Notes under the pieces: generated by a model
Database searches by the model: none
Seen by the model: the letters and a program-made list of their open reading frames with translations, nothing else
Told to the model about the DNA's origin: nothing
In this document: one piece after another, positions 11,161 through 22,493 of the stretch
Numbering within the stretch: position 1 is the stretch's first letter
Layout of the letters: the number at the start of each line of letters is the position of its first letter
Translations under genes and position numbers: made by a program
DNA from: Astragalus membranaceus
Taxonomy: Eukaryota > Streptophyta > Magnoliopsida > Fabales > Fabaceae
DNA length: 64,000 nucleotides
Direction of reading: 5' to 3'
NCBI GenBank assembly: GCA_039519185.1
Contig: CM076849.1
Location: 68,194,784 to 68,258,783 of the forward strand

Positions 11161-11301
11161 GGGAGAAGGTTTTCCTGATGGTGCTCTAGGAGTGGTTCTG
11201 GTCTTGCCTCCATGCTTGACTCTAGGCTTGTAGACTTTGGGCTTCTTGGCTACTGGTTCTTTTCCAGCATTGCCATCTTCTGGTGTTGCTGCAGCATCAG
11301 A

Positions 11302-11628
11302 TTACTGCAACACTGGGTCTGCATCTACAACAGCAGAACCAGCAACAGAAGATGGTTCCTTCAAAGTCAGCACTGTCTTGGCTACAAGCTCTAGAGCAGC
11401 CTTAGCTGCTGTAACTTTCTCAGCTTCTGCTATTGCTGCAGCATCACGCACGGCATCATCTTCCATGCCAGCACTTGCTGTAGCCACAACTCTTTCCATC
11501 TCTGCCTCTTCTTCAGCATTGACCCCAAAACCTTCTGCCTCTGCTTCTTGGACCTTTTTAAACTTCCTCTTTCTTGCCATTACCTTGGTTCTGGGCCTCT
11601 TTTCTGCCACTAGAGGTGGATTAGTCAC
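11302..11628 (-). pseudogene. Ala/Glu/Lys-rich ORF in the position of the Athila third ORF
   Basis: A 108-residue frame lies downstream of integrase on the same strand. It has a basic segment (residues about 17-27, ARKRKFKKVQ) and an Ala/Glu/Val-rich, helix-prone remainder. Athila relatives often carry a third, envelope-position ORF here, but I see no signal peptide or membrane segment, and the Ala runs partly come from the TGCTGCAGCA word. It may be an ORF3 remnant or a chance frame. Confidence 0.3.
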
Positions 11629-11967
11629 ATTTTCCCCTACTACTGTTGCTGCAGCATCACTTGCACCAACAATAACTCAACTGTTTACTTTTTGGTTTAA
11701 GATACTTTTCCCTAAATTTTACCAGTGCAACGGTTAACTCATACATTGTTGCAGCAACAGTTGCTGCCACAACCTGATTCGTCCTTCAAACTCTGAAATC
11801 CTGCACAAAACAACAAAAGCCACAAAAACAATTTATTAGTTTAAAACTCTGGGCTGCCTCCCAGTAGCGCTTGGTTTAAGAGTCCTCAGCCAGACTATCC
11901 TCTAATGCTAGAGGTCATTCAATTCAGTGGTGACCTTATCCTTCACCACCGGTTCACCATAATGGTT

Positions 11968-13187
11968 TTACCCTCTGACCATTGACTTTGAAGCTAGAAT
12001 TGGTTGCTTCATCATATAACTCCACAGCACCATGAGAATACAATTTAACCAGCTTGAATGGACCAGACCACCTGGACTTAAGTTTTCCAGGAAACAGTTT
12101 GAGTCTTGAGTTGAATAGCAACACTTGTCCCCCTTCAATGAGTTCCTTTTTCTGGATTTTTCTATCATGCCAAGCTTTGGTTTTTGCTTTCTACAGCTCT
12201 GCACTTTCATAAGCAAAATGTCTCATTTCTTCAAGCTCATTCAATTGTAGAAGCCTAGCTGCACCTGCCTTTTCATAATCATAATTGAGCTTTCTGATTG
12301 CCCAAAATGATTTATGTTGAACCTCAAGAGGTAGGTGACAAGCTTTGCCATAAACAATTCTGTAAGGAGACATTCCCAAAGGAGTCTTGAATGCAGTTCT
12401 GTAGGCCCATAAAGCATCATCCAAGTGAACAGCCCAATCCTTTCTTATAGGTCCTACCATCTTTTCCAGCACTCTTTTGATTTCTCTATTGGATAGCTCT
12501 GCTTGCCCACTTGTTTGATGGTGGTAAGCAGTTGCTATCGTGTGTTTTACTCCATACTTAGCAAGAAGGTTCTCAATCAATTTGTTACAGAAATGAGATC
12601 ATTCATCACTGATTATAGCTCTTGGAGTCCCAAACCTTGTAAAGATGTTCCTTTGCAGAAATTTGCTGACAGATTTTGCATCATTGGTAGGTAGAGCTAC
12701 AGCTTCAACCCACTTTGATACATAATCAACAACCACCAATATGTATAAATTGCCAAAGGATGGTGGAAAAGGTCCCATAAAATCCATACCCCAAACATCA
12801 AAGAGTTCTACCTCTAAAATGTTTGTTAATGGCATTTCATGCTTGCTGGAAATGTTACCAGTCCTTTGAAAATTATCACATCTCTTAACCAATTCATGAG
12901 CATCTTTAAAAATAGTAGGCCAATAATATCCAGATTGTAATACTTTGGCTGCTGTCCTCATACCTCCAAAATGCCCACCATATGGAGCTGCATGGCATTG
13001 CTGCAGCACCACTTGCTGCTCTTCTTCAGCCACACATCTTCTTAGAAGTTGATCAGGACACTTCTTGTACAGAAAAAGTTCATCCCAGAAATATTGCTTG
13101 ATAAGATGAAAGAACATTTTTTTCTGCTGAGAAGTCATATCACAAGGCACCACTCTAATGACCAAGTAATTCACAATATCTACATAC
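11968..13187 (-). pseudogene. Athila integrase, broken
   Basis: Minus-strand frames 13174-12599, 12580-12191 and 12216-11968 cover integrase in order: zinc finger, catalytic core and C-terminal domain. The last zinc-finger Cys is replaced (CDNF where CxxC is expected). A TGA at 12596-12598 follows ISDE in the core next to the second catalytic Asp, and the C-terminal part shifts frame near 12200. At the upstream end coding continues to 13187 (YVDIVNYL), where the solo LTR begins. It cannot be functional. Confidence 0.85.
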
Positions 13188-14644
13188 TGATAACTCTATT
13201 TTATATAGGTTATTTATGCTCTTAACACTTAAATCAAGCTCACTTCTCAAGTAATTTTAGTACTTAAATATGTGAATATGTGATTAATAGTGTAAACGCA
13301 AGTTATAAGTCAATTCCCTAAATATTGGGCATAATAGGTGCCTTTGTGAATATATTGATGTCCTGCCTTAGTGCTGCAGCGGTATGCCATCAATGAAACG
13401 CTACAGCGTTATGAGGCAGCTGGCCATTGGGATATATTTGTAACCACTTGCTGAAACGATGAGTCATCTCCCTTATCTCTTATCCTCAGCATGACATTGA
13501 AGCCCAAGTGGAGTCAATAAGACACTTGGCGTCTCCCAATTGATTCCTACTTGATAGTTGGTAATGATTTTAATCATTACCACTTTTTGTAAAGTAGCTT
13601 TATGAGTAATTAAGATATTATCTAATTAGGATATTATCTATTAGGGATATATCTAATCGAATATACACACTAGTTAGACTATTATTATTCTTACGTAAGG
13701 AGAGAGTTTTAACTTGGAGAACAGCTAACTTGACAATTTGGTTTTCCTCCATTGTTATTCCAATCTTGAAGCTTTTATTTGTAGTATAGTTTTTATATTC
13801 CATTAAAGGTTTTGTTCAAGCCATAGCTTCATCTAATGTATATGAGTTGGAATTCTTGGAGTTCATCTTTTGCAACCATTCTCCTCTTCTCTACCTACGG
13901 TAATATAAGCTTGTTTGTTTGTATTGCGATGATGAAGCTTGTCATGAGCTAAATCACTTTGTAGTTGGATTGTTCTTAGTGTGTAATAAACCTTGAGTAG
14001 CTTTTATATAATATTATGATGTTTGCGTTTCATTCCTTGTGTCATAATGCTTTCAACTTTGTTTTGGGACTGATCAACTAAAATAAGAGGGCTTTGTGGG
14101 TACAGACATGGTTCACAAAGAGAACTCAAGGAATGATATGAATGAGAAACCCTTTAAAGACATTCAAAGGAAGTACTACTTAACCCTAGACATAGGGGAG
14201 TAATAGTTCATAAGGTACATGCTGTAAGATCTTAATATACAGGGGTAAAACTTATTTAGAACCTAGACATAGGAATCTTATAACATAGCCCGGACGATAG
14301 TGACTGAAAGGCACGCCACCATGACGCTACAGCGTCTGTTGATTCTGTAAGCGCTACAGAGCTTAACGCTACAGCGTCTAATATTATAGAACACTAATCT
14401 TGGGAATTTACATAACTGCTGAGCTATCCAACTCACTCTTAAATACTTTCAATTCACTACTATTTTATCTTAAATCATAATGTTTACAACTCTACACTTT
14501 TATTTGTCACCATACTTGTTTCACTAAGTTGCTAATCACTTAAACTTCTTAGATTAGTTCCAATCCCTGTGGGAACGAACTTTACTTATCATTATATTAC
14601 TTGTTGCAATTGTGTATACTTGCACATCTACTTTTTGCACAACA
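13188..14644 (+). repeat. Solo LTR (Athila-related) inside the Athila element
   Basis: It starts TGATAACTC (13188) and ends TTTTTGCACAACA (14644), in plus orientation. Both ends resemble the minus-strand LTR of the surrounding Athila element (TGATAACTCTTATTT ... TTTTACACAACA), and 'tgtgggaacgaactttacttatcat' near the end matches its 'cgtgggaacgatc' block, so it is a related family. It separates coding sequence for RNase H from integrase. The flanks (CATAC and AGTTT) do not form a TSD and a few codons seem missing at the junction. It contains several ACGCTACAGCGT words. Confidence 0.75.
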
Positions 14645-16121
14645 AGTTTTTTGCAGCATCTGTTGCTGCAGCAGTTACTGCAAGCAACTTTTCATCAGGG
14701 AAGCACTCATTGATTTCTCCACTGTGATTACCTGCATTTTCACCTTCCAATCTAGACAAATGATCAGCAACTTGGTTCTACACCCCCTTTTTGTCTCTAA
14801 TTTCAAGATCAAATTCTTGGAGGAGGAGAACCCGTCTTATTAACCTAGGTTTTGCATCTTTTTTAGCAATCAAATACTTAATGGCAGAATGATCAGTGAG
14901 AACAATTACTTTGGTGCCAACTAAGTATGATCTAAATTTATCAAAAGCAAAGACAACAACTAATAATTCCTTTTCAGTAGTGGTGTAATTTAATTGTGCA
15001 TCAATAAGTGTTTTTCTAGCATAATAAATAGAATGGAAAACTTTGGCATACCTTTGGCCAAGGACAGCTCCTATGGCAAAGTCACTAGCATCACACATAA
15101 GCTCAAATGGCTTGCTCCAATCTGGAGTCACAATCATAGGTGCTGAAACCAATGCCTTCTTTAGTGTGTTGAATGCTACTAGACAGGGTTCATCAAAGAC
15201 AAATGGTGTGTCATGCTGCAGCAATTGACACAATGGCTTTGAAATTTTAGAAAAGTCTTTAATGACCCTCCTGTAAAATCCTGCATGCCTTAGAAAACTT
15301 CTCACACTTTTCACATTTGTGGGTGGAGACATCTTTTCAATTACTTCAACCTTGGCTCAATCAACTTCAATTCCCTTCTTTGAAATTCTGTGACCTAGAA
15401 CAATCCCTTCTTGAACCATGAAATGACATTTTTCCCAATTTAACACCAGATTGGTTTCTTCACATCTATCCAAAATTTCCTCCAAGTTATTGAGACATAG
15501 TTGGAATGATTCCCCAAAGACTGAAAAATTACCCATAAATACCTCCATTGATTTCTCAATAAACTCACCAAAAATTGACATCATGCACCTCTGAAAGGTA
15601 GCTGGTGCATTACATAACCCAAATGGCATTCTTCTAAATGCAAAGGTACCATAGGGGCATGTGAATGTGGTCTTCTGCTGATGCTCAGGTACAATGGCTA
15701 TTTGATTATAACCAGAGTAACCATCAAGGAAACCGTAGAATTCCTTACCAGCTAACCTATCCAACATCTGATCAATGAATGGTAAAGGGAAATGGTCCTT
15801 CTTTGTAGCCTTGTTGAGTTTTCTATAATCCATGCATATTCTCCACCCTGTGACTGGTCTTGTAGGAATCAATTCATTTTTCTCATTAGCTAACACTGTC
15901 ACTCCTCCCTTCTTTGGAACACATTGCACAGGACTTACCCATGCACTATCTGAAATGGGGTAGACAATACCAGCATCAAGCCATTTGATTATCTCCTTCT
16001 TAACAATCTCCTTCATGACAGGATTAAGTCTCCTCTGCCCTTCAATACTATTCTTTGAATTTTCATCCAAATTGATTCTATGCATACATATGGTAGGACT
16101 TATTCTCTTTATATCAGCCAT
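14645..16121 (-). pseudogene. Athila reverse transcriptase and RNase H, broken
   Basis: Frames 16121-15357 (reverse transcriptase) and 15332-14778 (RNase H) are parts of one polyprotein in the same phase. Reverse transcriptase is complete in outline, but the catalytic box reads FMGNFSVFG where Athila proteins have two Asp, so both catalytic Asp of the motif are gone. A TGA at 15357-15359 and a TAG near 14775 interrupt the frame. The second lies before the RNase H C-terminal segment NQVADHLSRLEGE, which remains readable to the solo LTR junction. Confidence 0.88.
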
Positions 16122-16175
16122 TTGCCACCCAATTGCTTTCTTATGCCTTCTTAGGGTAGTAATGAGATCATATTC

Positions 16176-18646
16176 CTAACTTTTGGTAAGGTCGGAAGCA
16201 ATGATCACAGGCAAAGAATCATTTTCCCCCAAAAAGGCATACTTCAAGTGTTTGGGTAACTCTTTAAGTTCAAGTGAAGGTGGTTGCTCAATAGATGGAA
16301 CATTCCTCTTGAAGCTTAACTCTTTAAGAGCATTCATCACATTAAATTTAATCTCTTGGTCATTGACCCTCATGGTCAGTTCTCCTTTTTGTAAATCAAT
16401 GAGGGTTTTCCCTGTGGCTAAGAATGGTCTTCCTAGAATGATAGGCACCTCCTTATCTGCATCAAAATCAAGAATAAAAAAATCTGCAGGAAAAACAAAC
16501 TTGTCAACTTTAATAAGCACATCCTCTATTATCCCTTCAGGATAGGCAATGGACCTATCAGCTAACTGAAGGGTAAAAGTTGTGGGTCTAGCAATTTCAA
16601 TACCAAGCTGTGTAAATATAGATTTGGGCATTAAGTCAATACTTGCACCCAAATCACATAAAGCACGGCTAGTATAGTTTTCCCCAACAGAACAGGGGAT
16701 AGTGAAGCTGCCAGGATCCTTCAATTTTCTTGGAAGCTTATTCTGCATGATCATACTGCACTCTTCTGTCATTGCCACAGTTTCAAATTTCCCTAGCCTT
16801 CTCGTTTTAGTTAGCACATCCTTCATGAATTTTTCATAGTTGGGCATTTGTTGAAGTGCCTCAACCAAAGGAACATTGATGTGTAGTTGCTTTAGCACCT
16901 CTAGAAATTTTCCAAATTGCTTGTCTTGCTGAGCCTTCTTCAATCTTTGAGGAAAGGGTGGATCTGGCAAAGCTTGATCAAGCTTAGGTGAAGTTACTGG
17001 TGCAGAGTCAGATGCTGCAGCATCTGTTGTAGCAGCATCTTGTACATCATGTTTTTCATTTTTTTCATTTTTTTCATTTTGTTTCTTTCCACCACCTTGA
17101 TCAAGTGATGGTCCTGCCAAATCCTCCCCACTCGTTAAAGATATAGCCTTGCAAGTTGGTACCTCTTTCCCATTTGAAGATGAAGCTTCAGTAGTAGAAG
17201 GCAATGTTCCACTAGGTCTCTGGGTTAGAGTAGTGGCTATTTGACCAATTTGATTCTCCAAGTTCTTGATAGCAGCCCCTTGAGTTTGATATTGAGTTTT
17301 GGTTTCATTCATGAAAGCTTTGAGCATAGCTTCCATTGAATTACCAGATGCTGGGGCTGCTGCTGCCTTGGGTTGAGCAGGGAATCCAGGTGGTGTAGCT
17401 GGAGTTGCTGCAGGTGCTGCTGTACTCCATTTGAAATTGGGATGATCTCTCTATCCTGGATTATAGGTACTGGCATATGGATTATGGTTTTTGTTGTATC
17501 CGACATATAGGGTTGGCTGGAAATTCTTCATATAGGTGACCTCCTCCACAGTAGACACAACTGGTAGACCCCACTGGAATTTTTTCAATTGTTGTTGCAG
17601 CTTTGGCCTCTGGTTTAGCTTCTGTTGCTGCAGCATCTGTTGCTGCAGCACTAGGTGCATTTAGGTTTTTAACCATATTGGTAAGGGATGCCACTTGAGC
17701 AGCTAAAGCAGTCATTTCCCTAACTTCATGCATCCCAGCTACTTTCTTTTGAGCACTCACTCTTGCTGTAGACCATTGACAACTATTTGCAGCAATTGTT
17801 TCAATAAGATTGTAAGCATCAGTGTATGAACCATTCAATACAAATCCACCAGCAGATGCATCAAGCATAAGCCTTTTCCGAGGTTCCAACCCGTTGTAAA
17901 AAGTTTCCATTTGAACCACAACTGGTAACCCATTGTGTGGACATTTTCTTAGCAATTCTTTAAATCTTTCCCATGCTTCAAACAGTGTTTCAAATTCATT
18001 TTGTCTGAAAGAGGTAATTTCACTTCTCATCCTGGCATTCTTGATAGGTGGAAAGTATTTAGTCATAAAATTTTCAGCCATTTCATTCCAAGTAGTGATA
18101 GAGTTAGGCTCTAAGGAATTTAACCAAGCATTGGCTCTATCCTTCAAGGAATATGGAAACAGCTTGAGTTTAAAAGCATCATCAGTAACACCAGGGAGTA
18201 TGAAATTACTGCAAACTTCTACAAATTTTTTTAAATGCAGATGGGGATCCTCAGTAGGTCCACAACCAAATTGGCCAACTGTTTGAAGCATTTGAAACAT
18301 CATGGGCTTTTGTTGTGGCAAGTGCAGGCCTTACTATGCTGGTTTGCATAGTTAGAGGGTCAAAAATTGCATAATCCCTTGTAGGTCTGTCCCTGTCATT
18401 AGCCATGCCCATGACTGTTTGATTTAATACCTCTTACTGATATTGGTTGACAGGAGGGTTTTCCATTTCAGTGGCATTGTGTTCAGAACCTTGAGCTGGT
18501 GTGCTCAGGGAATCATGTACAGGAGCCATGACAACAGCTCTGCCTAACTCAATAAGCCCTGGTCTACTATTGATCCTTCTCAACCTTCTGAACAGTCTTT
18601 CTATTTCTGGATCCAACTGAAATTCAGGTGTGGAAGCCCTGTGCAT
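16176..18646 (-). pseudogene. Athila gag and protease, broken
   Basis: Frames 18646-18434, 18321-17482, 17660-17451, 17506-17309 and 17336-16176 cover gag and protease with several frame changes. Gag has the capsid-like core (LFPYSLKDRANAWLNSL, EAWERFKELLRKCP) and a single zinc knuckle CVYCGGGHLYEEF whose final Cys is lost. A low-complexity Ala/Thr region follows. Protease carries ALCDLGASIDLMP and a downstream ILGRPFLATG motif typical of plant gypsy proteases. Confidence 0.85.
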
Positions 18647-18754
18647 ATGCTGGAGCAGCTACCGCTGGAGCAACAGGGACAACACACAAAAAAAATGAGA
18701 AAACAAGAAAATCACTAACTTACTAACTAATTAAACAACAATTAAACTTTTCAA

Positions 18755-18772
18755 TCCCCGGCAACAGCGCCA
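18755..18772 (-). other. Primer-binding site of the Athila element (tRNA-Asp type)
   Basis: On the minus strand the sequence TGGCGCTGTTGCCGGGGA lies six bases after the LTR end. It matches the 18-base tRNA-Asp-type site common in Athila relatives with one mismatch. Confidence 0.85.
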
Positions 18773-18778
18773 AAAACT

Positions 18779-20117
18779 TGTTGTGTAAAATCGTGTGCAA
18801 CTATACACAGTCCAACAAGTAGTATATGATAAGAAAAGATCGTTCCCACGAGGATTGAGGTCTAAAACGTGTTTAATTGGGTTAACAAATTAGTGAGGTA
18901 ATTTAAATAGACACAAGTTTTTGAAAACATTTTAAACAACAAATTAAGTAAAAGGGTGTGAAAATCAGTATTGAGAATAAGTTGGAATGCGTTCACTAAG
19001 TAACTCATTTCTAGTGCATTAGTGTTGTGCATAATGCTGCAGCAATAGATGCTGTCGCAATAGTTGCTGTTTTGTCAAACACTTCCACTAGGGTTTCTCT
19101 ACAAGAGTCTATGTCTAGACCCTAAATAGGTACTCCCTAGGCTACTCACGCACCCACAGTGTTCATCTCATGGATTTTGCCCTCCTATGTCTAGGGTTTA
19201 AGCAAGAAGCATTAATGTGTCCTTTACTACTCACTATCCATGTTATCTTTTGAGATCTATTTATAAACCATTTCTGAATTTACAAATTTACTTAAGTTAC
19301 ATGGCCATTCCTAATTTAAGATGAAAATATTAAGCTCACATAAGATAAATTGCTAAAACATCAAACACATTTCATCAAATGCACCAAGAATTCGTTACAT
19401 AGATCCCAACATTCCAACTATGAGTATTTAGCTCATAATGAGCAAACAAGACAAGAAACACACTTCAAACATAATTGTAACAATCATATTCAAGAGATAC
19501 AACATAGAAATTTTACTAAGTGAGAAGATCCGAAGTTACACTCCAAGAAGAGAGTCTCAAGGAGAGGGTTCAGCTCCCACGTAGCACAATCAACAAGTAT
19601 TGTGGCTCCTGTCATTGCTGCAGCAATGATTCCAGCAATGATCTTCGCAAGTTTTGTAATGGAAGGTAGCGTAGGTAAAAAATGGTGGAAATCTATTTCT
19701 AAACTTTCCTTTTCAGACCTCGCATCACATAAATGAAGAAGGAGGCTCCCTTTTATAGCTCTAGGGTACATGATCCAAGAAAACCCTACATTTGAGGCGC
19801 CCTTTGTCCTTTGTGTGCCTAAAAGTACAAGTGCCCAAGAAAAGTACAGTTGTCCTTCGCTTCTTTTAGCGCGTCCCATCCTTCTCTCTCATCTTTCGCA
19901 TAAATGCATTGCTATGGCAACTGATGCTGCAGCAATTGAACACACAATCAAAGCACACAAATAGGGCACCTAAATGCCAAATATTAAGAACACGGGAATG
20001 CAACCTTCTAAACTTTAAAACATAATATTTACATATGCTAACTTACTAATTACATGAGAATAAACAATGAATTAACCTTAAGATTACATAAATAACTCTT
20101 ATAAATAAGAGTTATCA
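18779..20117 (-). repeat. 5' LTR of the Athila element
   Basis: 1339 bp, ending TTATCA next to the AGGGG TSD. It has TGCTGCAGCA words at about 19037, 19617 and 19926. A frame of 129 residues inside it (19879-19490) has no recognisable domain and is not called. Confidence 0.9.
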
Positions 20118-20284
20118 AGGGGTTTCGTTAGTACTGTTGTTTTAGGGAGATCCGTATCATAATCTCGGATCGTCCCCTCGATTTGCCAGAGTAGTTTGAA
20201 GGTAAGCAAAATCCCCAATTTGATTTATAGTTGGAATAAAGAACCTTTCACAGGGTCGGCGCATATGATTCCTTTACAAAAATT

Positions 20285-20469
20285 TTAAACAAAATAACTC
20301 CTGAGCTTCGTGGCATTCCATGTTCGGGGAATCCCCTTTCCTTTCAAAGTTTCCAATTGGAAAGCACCCTTACCGGTCTTAGATATAACATGGTACGGTC
20401 CTTCCCAATTTGGCGCGAGCTTCCCTTGGGCTGCGTTCTTCAAGCCGACGTCGGCCCTGTGGAGCACTA
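20285..20469 (-). pseudogene. E2 integrase C-terminal end
   Basis: After the solo LTR junction the frame reads VLHRADVGLKNAAQGKLAPN and continues to a stop at 20285. This is the SH3-like C-terminal tail of Retand-type integrases (ADVGLKN, NWEGPY and GTWNA-like motifs). Removing the 20470-21229 insertion and one TSD copy restores continuity with the upstream segment, which supports a simple insertion. Confidence 0.8.
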
Positions 20470-21229
20470 TGATGTGATCCCATGAAGGCCACAAAGATAA
20501 AGAATCAAAATCAAAAGAAGGAGTCTCAACAAGAATTCAAGAGAATATACTTCAATGTGTTCAACCTAATCATTAAGACAAGAACACATTGAATGTGACC
20601 ATGTAAATAGTAGGGAATTTCTAGATAACCAACTCTAGTGTTTCCTATGCTTTGTATTTTCATTTAATAGTTGTAAAGATATTTTTATTTGAGCCATGTT
20701 GGCCTTGGTTAAGTGGCTATGGCCTAGTAGATTTAGTTTGTGGCATTGGGCCTTATTTTGTGTCTCTCTTGGACTTTAGAGTGTGGGCCTAGGATCCATT
20801 AAACCCACAATATAAATACTTGAACTCTAAGTGTAATTGGTAGAATTTTGATGAATGAAATTCACGTTTACATTTTGAGCATGAGAGTGCCCTAATACCT
20901 AAGTGAGTGGTGAGTGGCTAGTTGCTAATGTTAGTGAAGGTTCATCATGGATTCTCCAAGGTTTCTTGAGATGAGAACCTTGAGCACACAACCTTGAGGC
21001 TAGAAGAGCTCAAGGATAGTGTTGATCTTATCACCTTTCCAAGAAAGGTGTGGCGATCTTCAATCTCCACCTCCATTCCAAATCTTCTCCATCTTTGATC
21101 TTTCTTCCTCTTTCATGTAAGTATTTGTGTCTTCCTTTTGGTGTTGTTGAATATGTGTTTTTGTGAGAAATCATTAGAGTTGTCATATTTCTAGATCCTA
21201 AACATCAAGATCTACTTTAGATCTTATCA
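20470..21229 (+). repeat. Solo LTR (probably Ty1/copia), 760 bp
   Basis: The ends are TGATGTGATCC and ATCTTATCA, flanked by a perfect 5-bp TSD CACTA (20465-20469 and 21230-21234). It holds a TATA-like 'aatataaatactt' near 20809-20821 and a pyrimidine-rich, 'ctttcatgtaagtatttg'-type region downstream, consistent with promoter and leader. No internal element sequence remains. The short, non-chromovirus LTR suggests copia, but no protein supports it. Confidence 0.85.
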
Positions 21230-22395
21230 CACTAGGTTACCGATTTCGAAATCTCTGAATGAAGCTTTACTCCTGATTTCGTCGATGATGTCGAGCTCTT
21301 CTCTTAAAGCCTGGTTATTGTCTTGCTGGGACTTTGGATTTTCCGTTCTCCAACTTAGTTCCACGATTTCCACCGGGATGACCGCCTCGCTGCCGTAGGA
21401 GAGCCGGAACGACGTTTCTCCTGTAGAGATTTGAGGGGTGGTCTTGTAAGCCCATAAGACGTAAGGTAGTTCTTCTTCCCAGTTTCCTTTAGTATCGTCT
21501 AGCCGTTTTTTAAGCCATTGAGAACTACTTTGTTAGCCTCCTCGACCTGTCCGTTGGTTTTTGGATGCTCTACCGAGGTAAAACGATGTGTGATTTTAAG
21601 ATCGGACATTAGTTTTTCGAAAATCTTGTTTGCGAATTGAGTACCGTTGTCAGTTATAACAACCTCGGGAATCCCGAATCTGCTCATGATGTTCTTTTTG
21701 AAGAATTTTGTGCAGTTTCTTGCATTGATGGTGGGCAATGGTTCGGCTTCGATCCATTTGCTGTAATAGTCAATTGTCACAATTAAGAATTTGATCTGGC
21801 CTGGTGCGGTGGAGAACGGGCCTAGAAGATCTATCCCCCAACATGCGAACGGCCAAGTGGAGGACAGACAGGTAAGCTCGGTAGGTGGGGCGATATGGAT
21901 ATTGGCATGGATTTGACATTTTTTGCATCTTTTAACATAATTTTTAGCATCATTCTCCATGGTCGGCCAATAATAACCTGCTCGTAGGGCCTTCCGAGGT
22001 AAAGATCGAGCTCCGAGGTGTTGTCTACAAATGCCTTCATGGATTTCAGTTAAGACGTAGTCTGTTTCTTCCCCTTCGATGCATTTTAACAACGGGGAGG
22101 GGAGGCTTCTCCTGTAGAGCGTTCCATCAATCACAGAGAAAGCAGAGGCTCTTTTTCTGACGATCTTAGCTTCTTGGGAATCTGCAGGCTCGGCTCCCGA
22201 CTCAATATACTCTAATATCGGAGTGATCCAGCTCTGGCTTTCTTCAATTGCACATATGGGTGAGTTGAATTCCGAATTGAAGTGGACGCTGGGCTTGTGG
22301 AGTATTTCTTGGATGACAGATCGATGATTATCGGGGACTTTGGTGCTAGCAAGTTTGGATAAAACATCCGCCCTTTGGTTTCCGGTCCTAGGCAC
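21230..22395 (-). pseudogene. E2 integrase, zinc finger and catalytic core
   Basis: The frame 22395-21499 has the HHCC zinc finger (HEGICRQH ... CKKCQ) and the three acidic core residues in GIDLLGP, ITDNGTQF and GQVEEANK. It goes out of frame at an A run near 21505; the next frame continues with integrase-like sequence toward the solo LTR at 21229 (ELDIIDEIRSKASFRDFE). So there is one frameshift and one insertion in integrase. Confidence 0.88.
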
Positions 22396-22493
22396 GTGTT
22401 TTACCTCGGCTATTTCGAAATGAGCTAGAACCTCGTGGACCTGGGTTAAATATTTCTGTAAGATCGGATTTTTGTCGTATAGGAGTTCCCGAT

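Larger units (their letters stand above)
9657..20117 (-). mobile_element. Athila-lineage Ty3/gypsy retrotransposon, decayed
   Basis: The element is bounded by TGTTGTGTAAAAT at 9657 and TTATCA at 20117, with a perfect 5-bp TSD AGGGG (9652-9656 and 20118-20122). On the minus strand: 5' LTR, tRNA-Asp-type primer-binding site, gag, protease, reverse transcriptase, RNase H, integrase, a long 3' region, then a 3' LTR remnant. The reverse transcriptase (LPFIDQMLDRLAGKEFYGFLDG) and the protease DLGAS motif are typical of Athila/Calypso. A solo LTR sits between RNase H and integrase. Over the about 487 alignable LTR bases I count roughly 17 differences, so it is older than E4, E5 and the copia element. 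Confidence 0.92.

Noticed and set aside
11237..11737. 166-residue plus-strand frame rich in Ala/Ser
   Set aside because: It lies opposite the Athila third-ORF region and is driven by TGCTGCAGCA repeats and the antisense of an Ala/Glu-rich frame.
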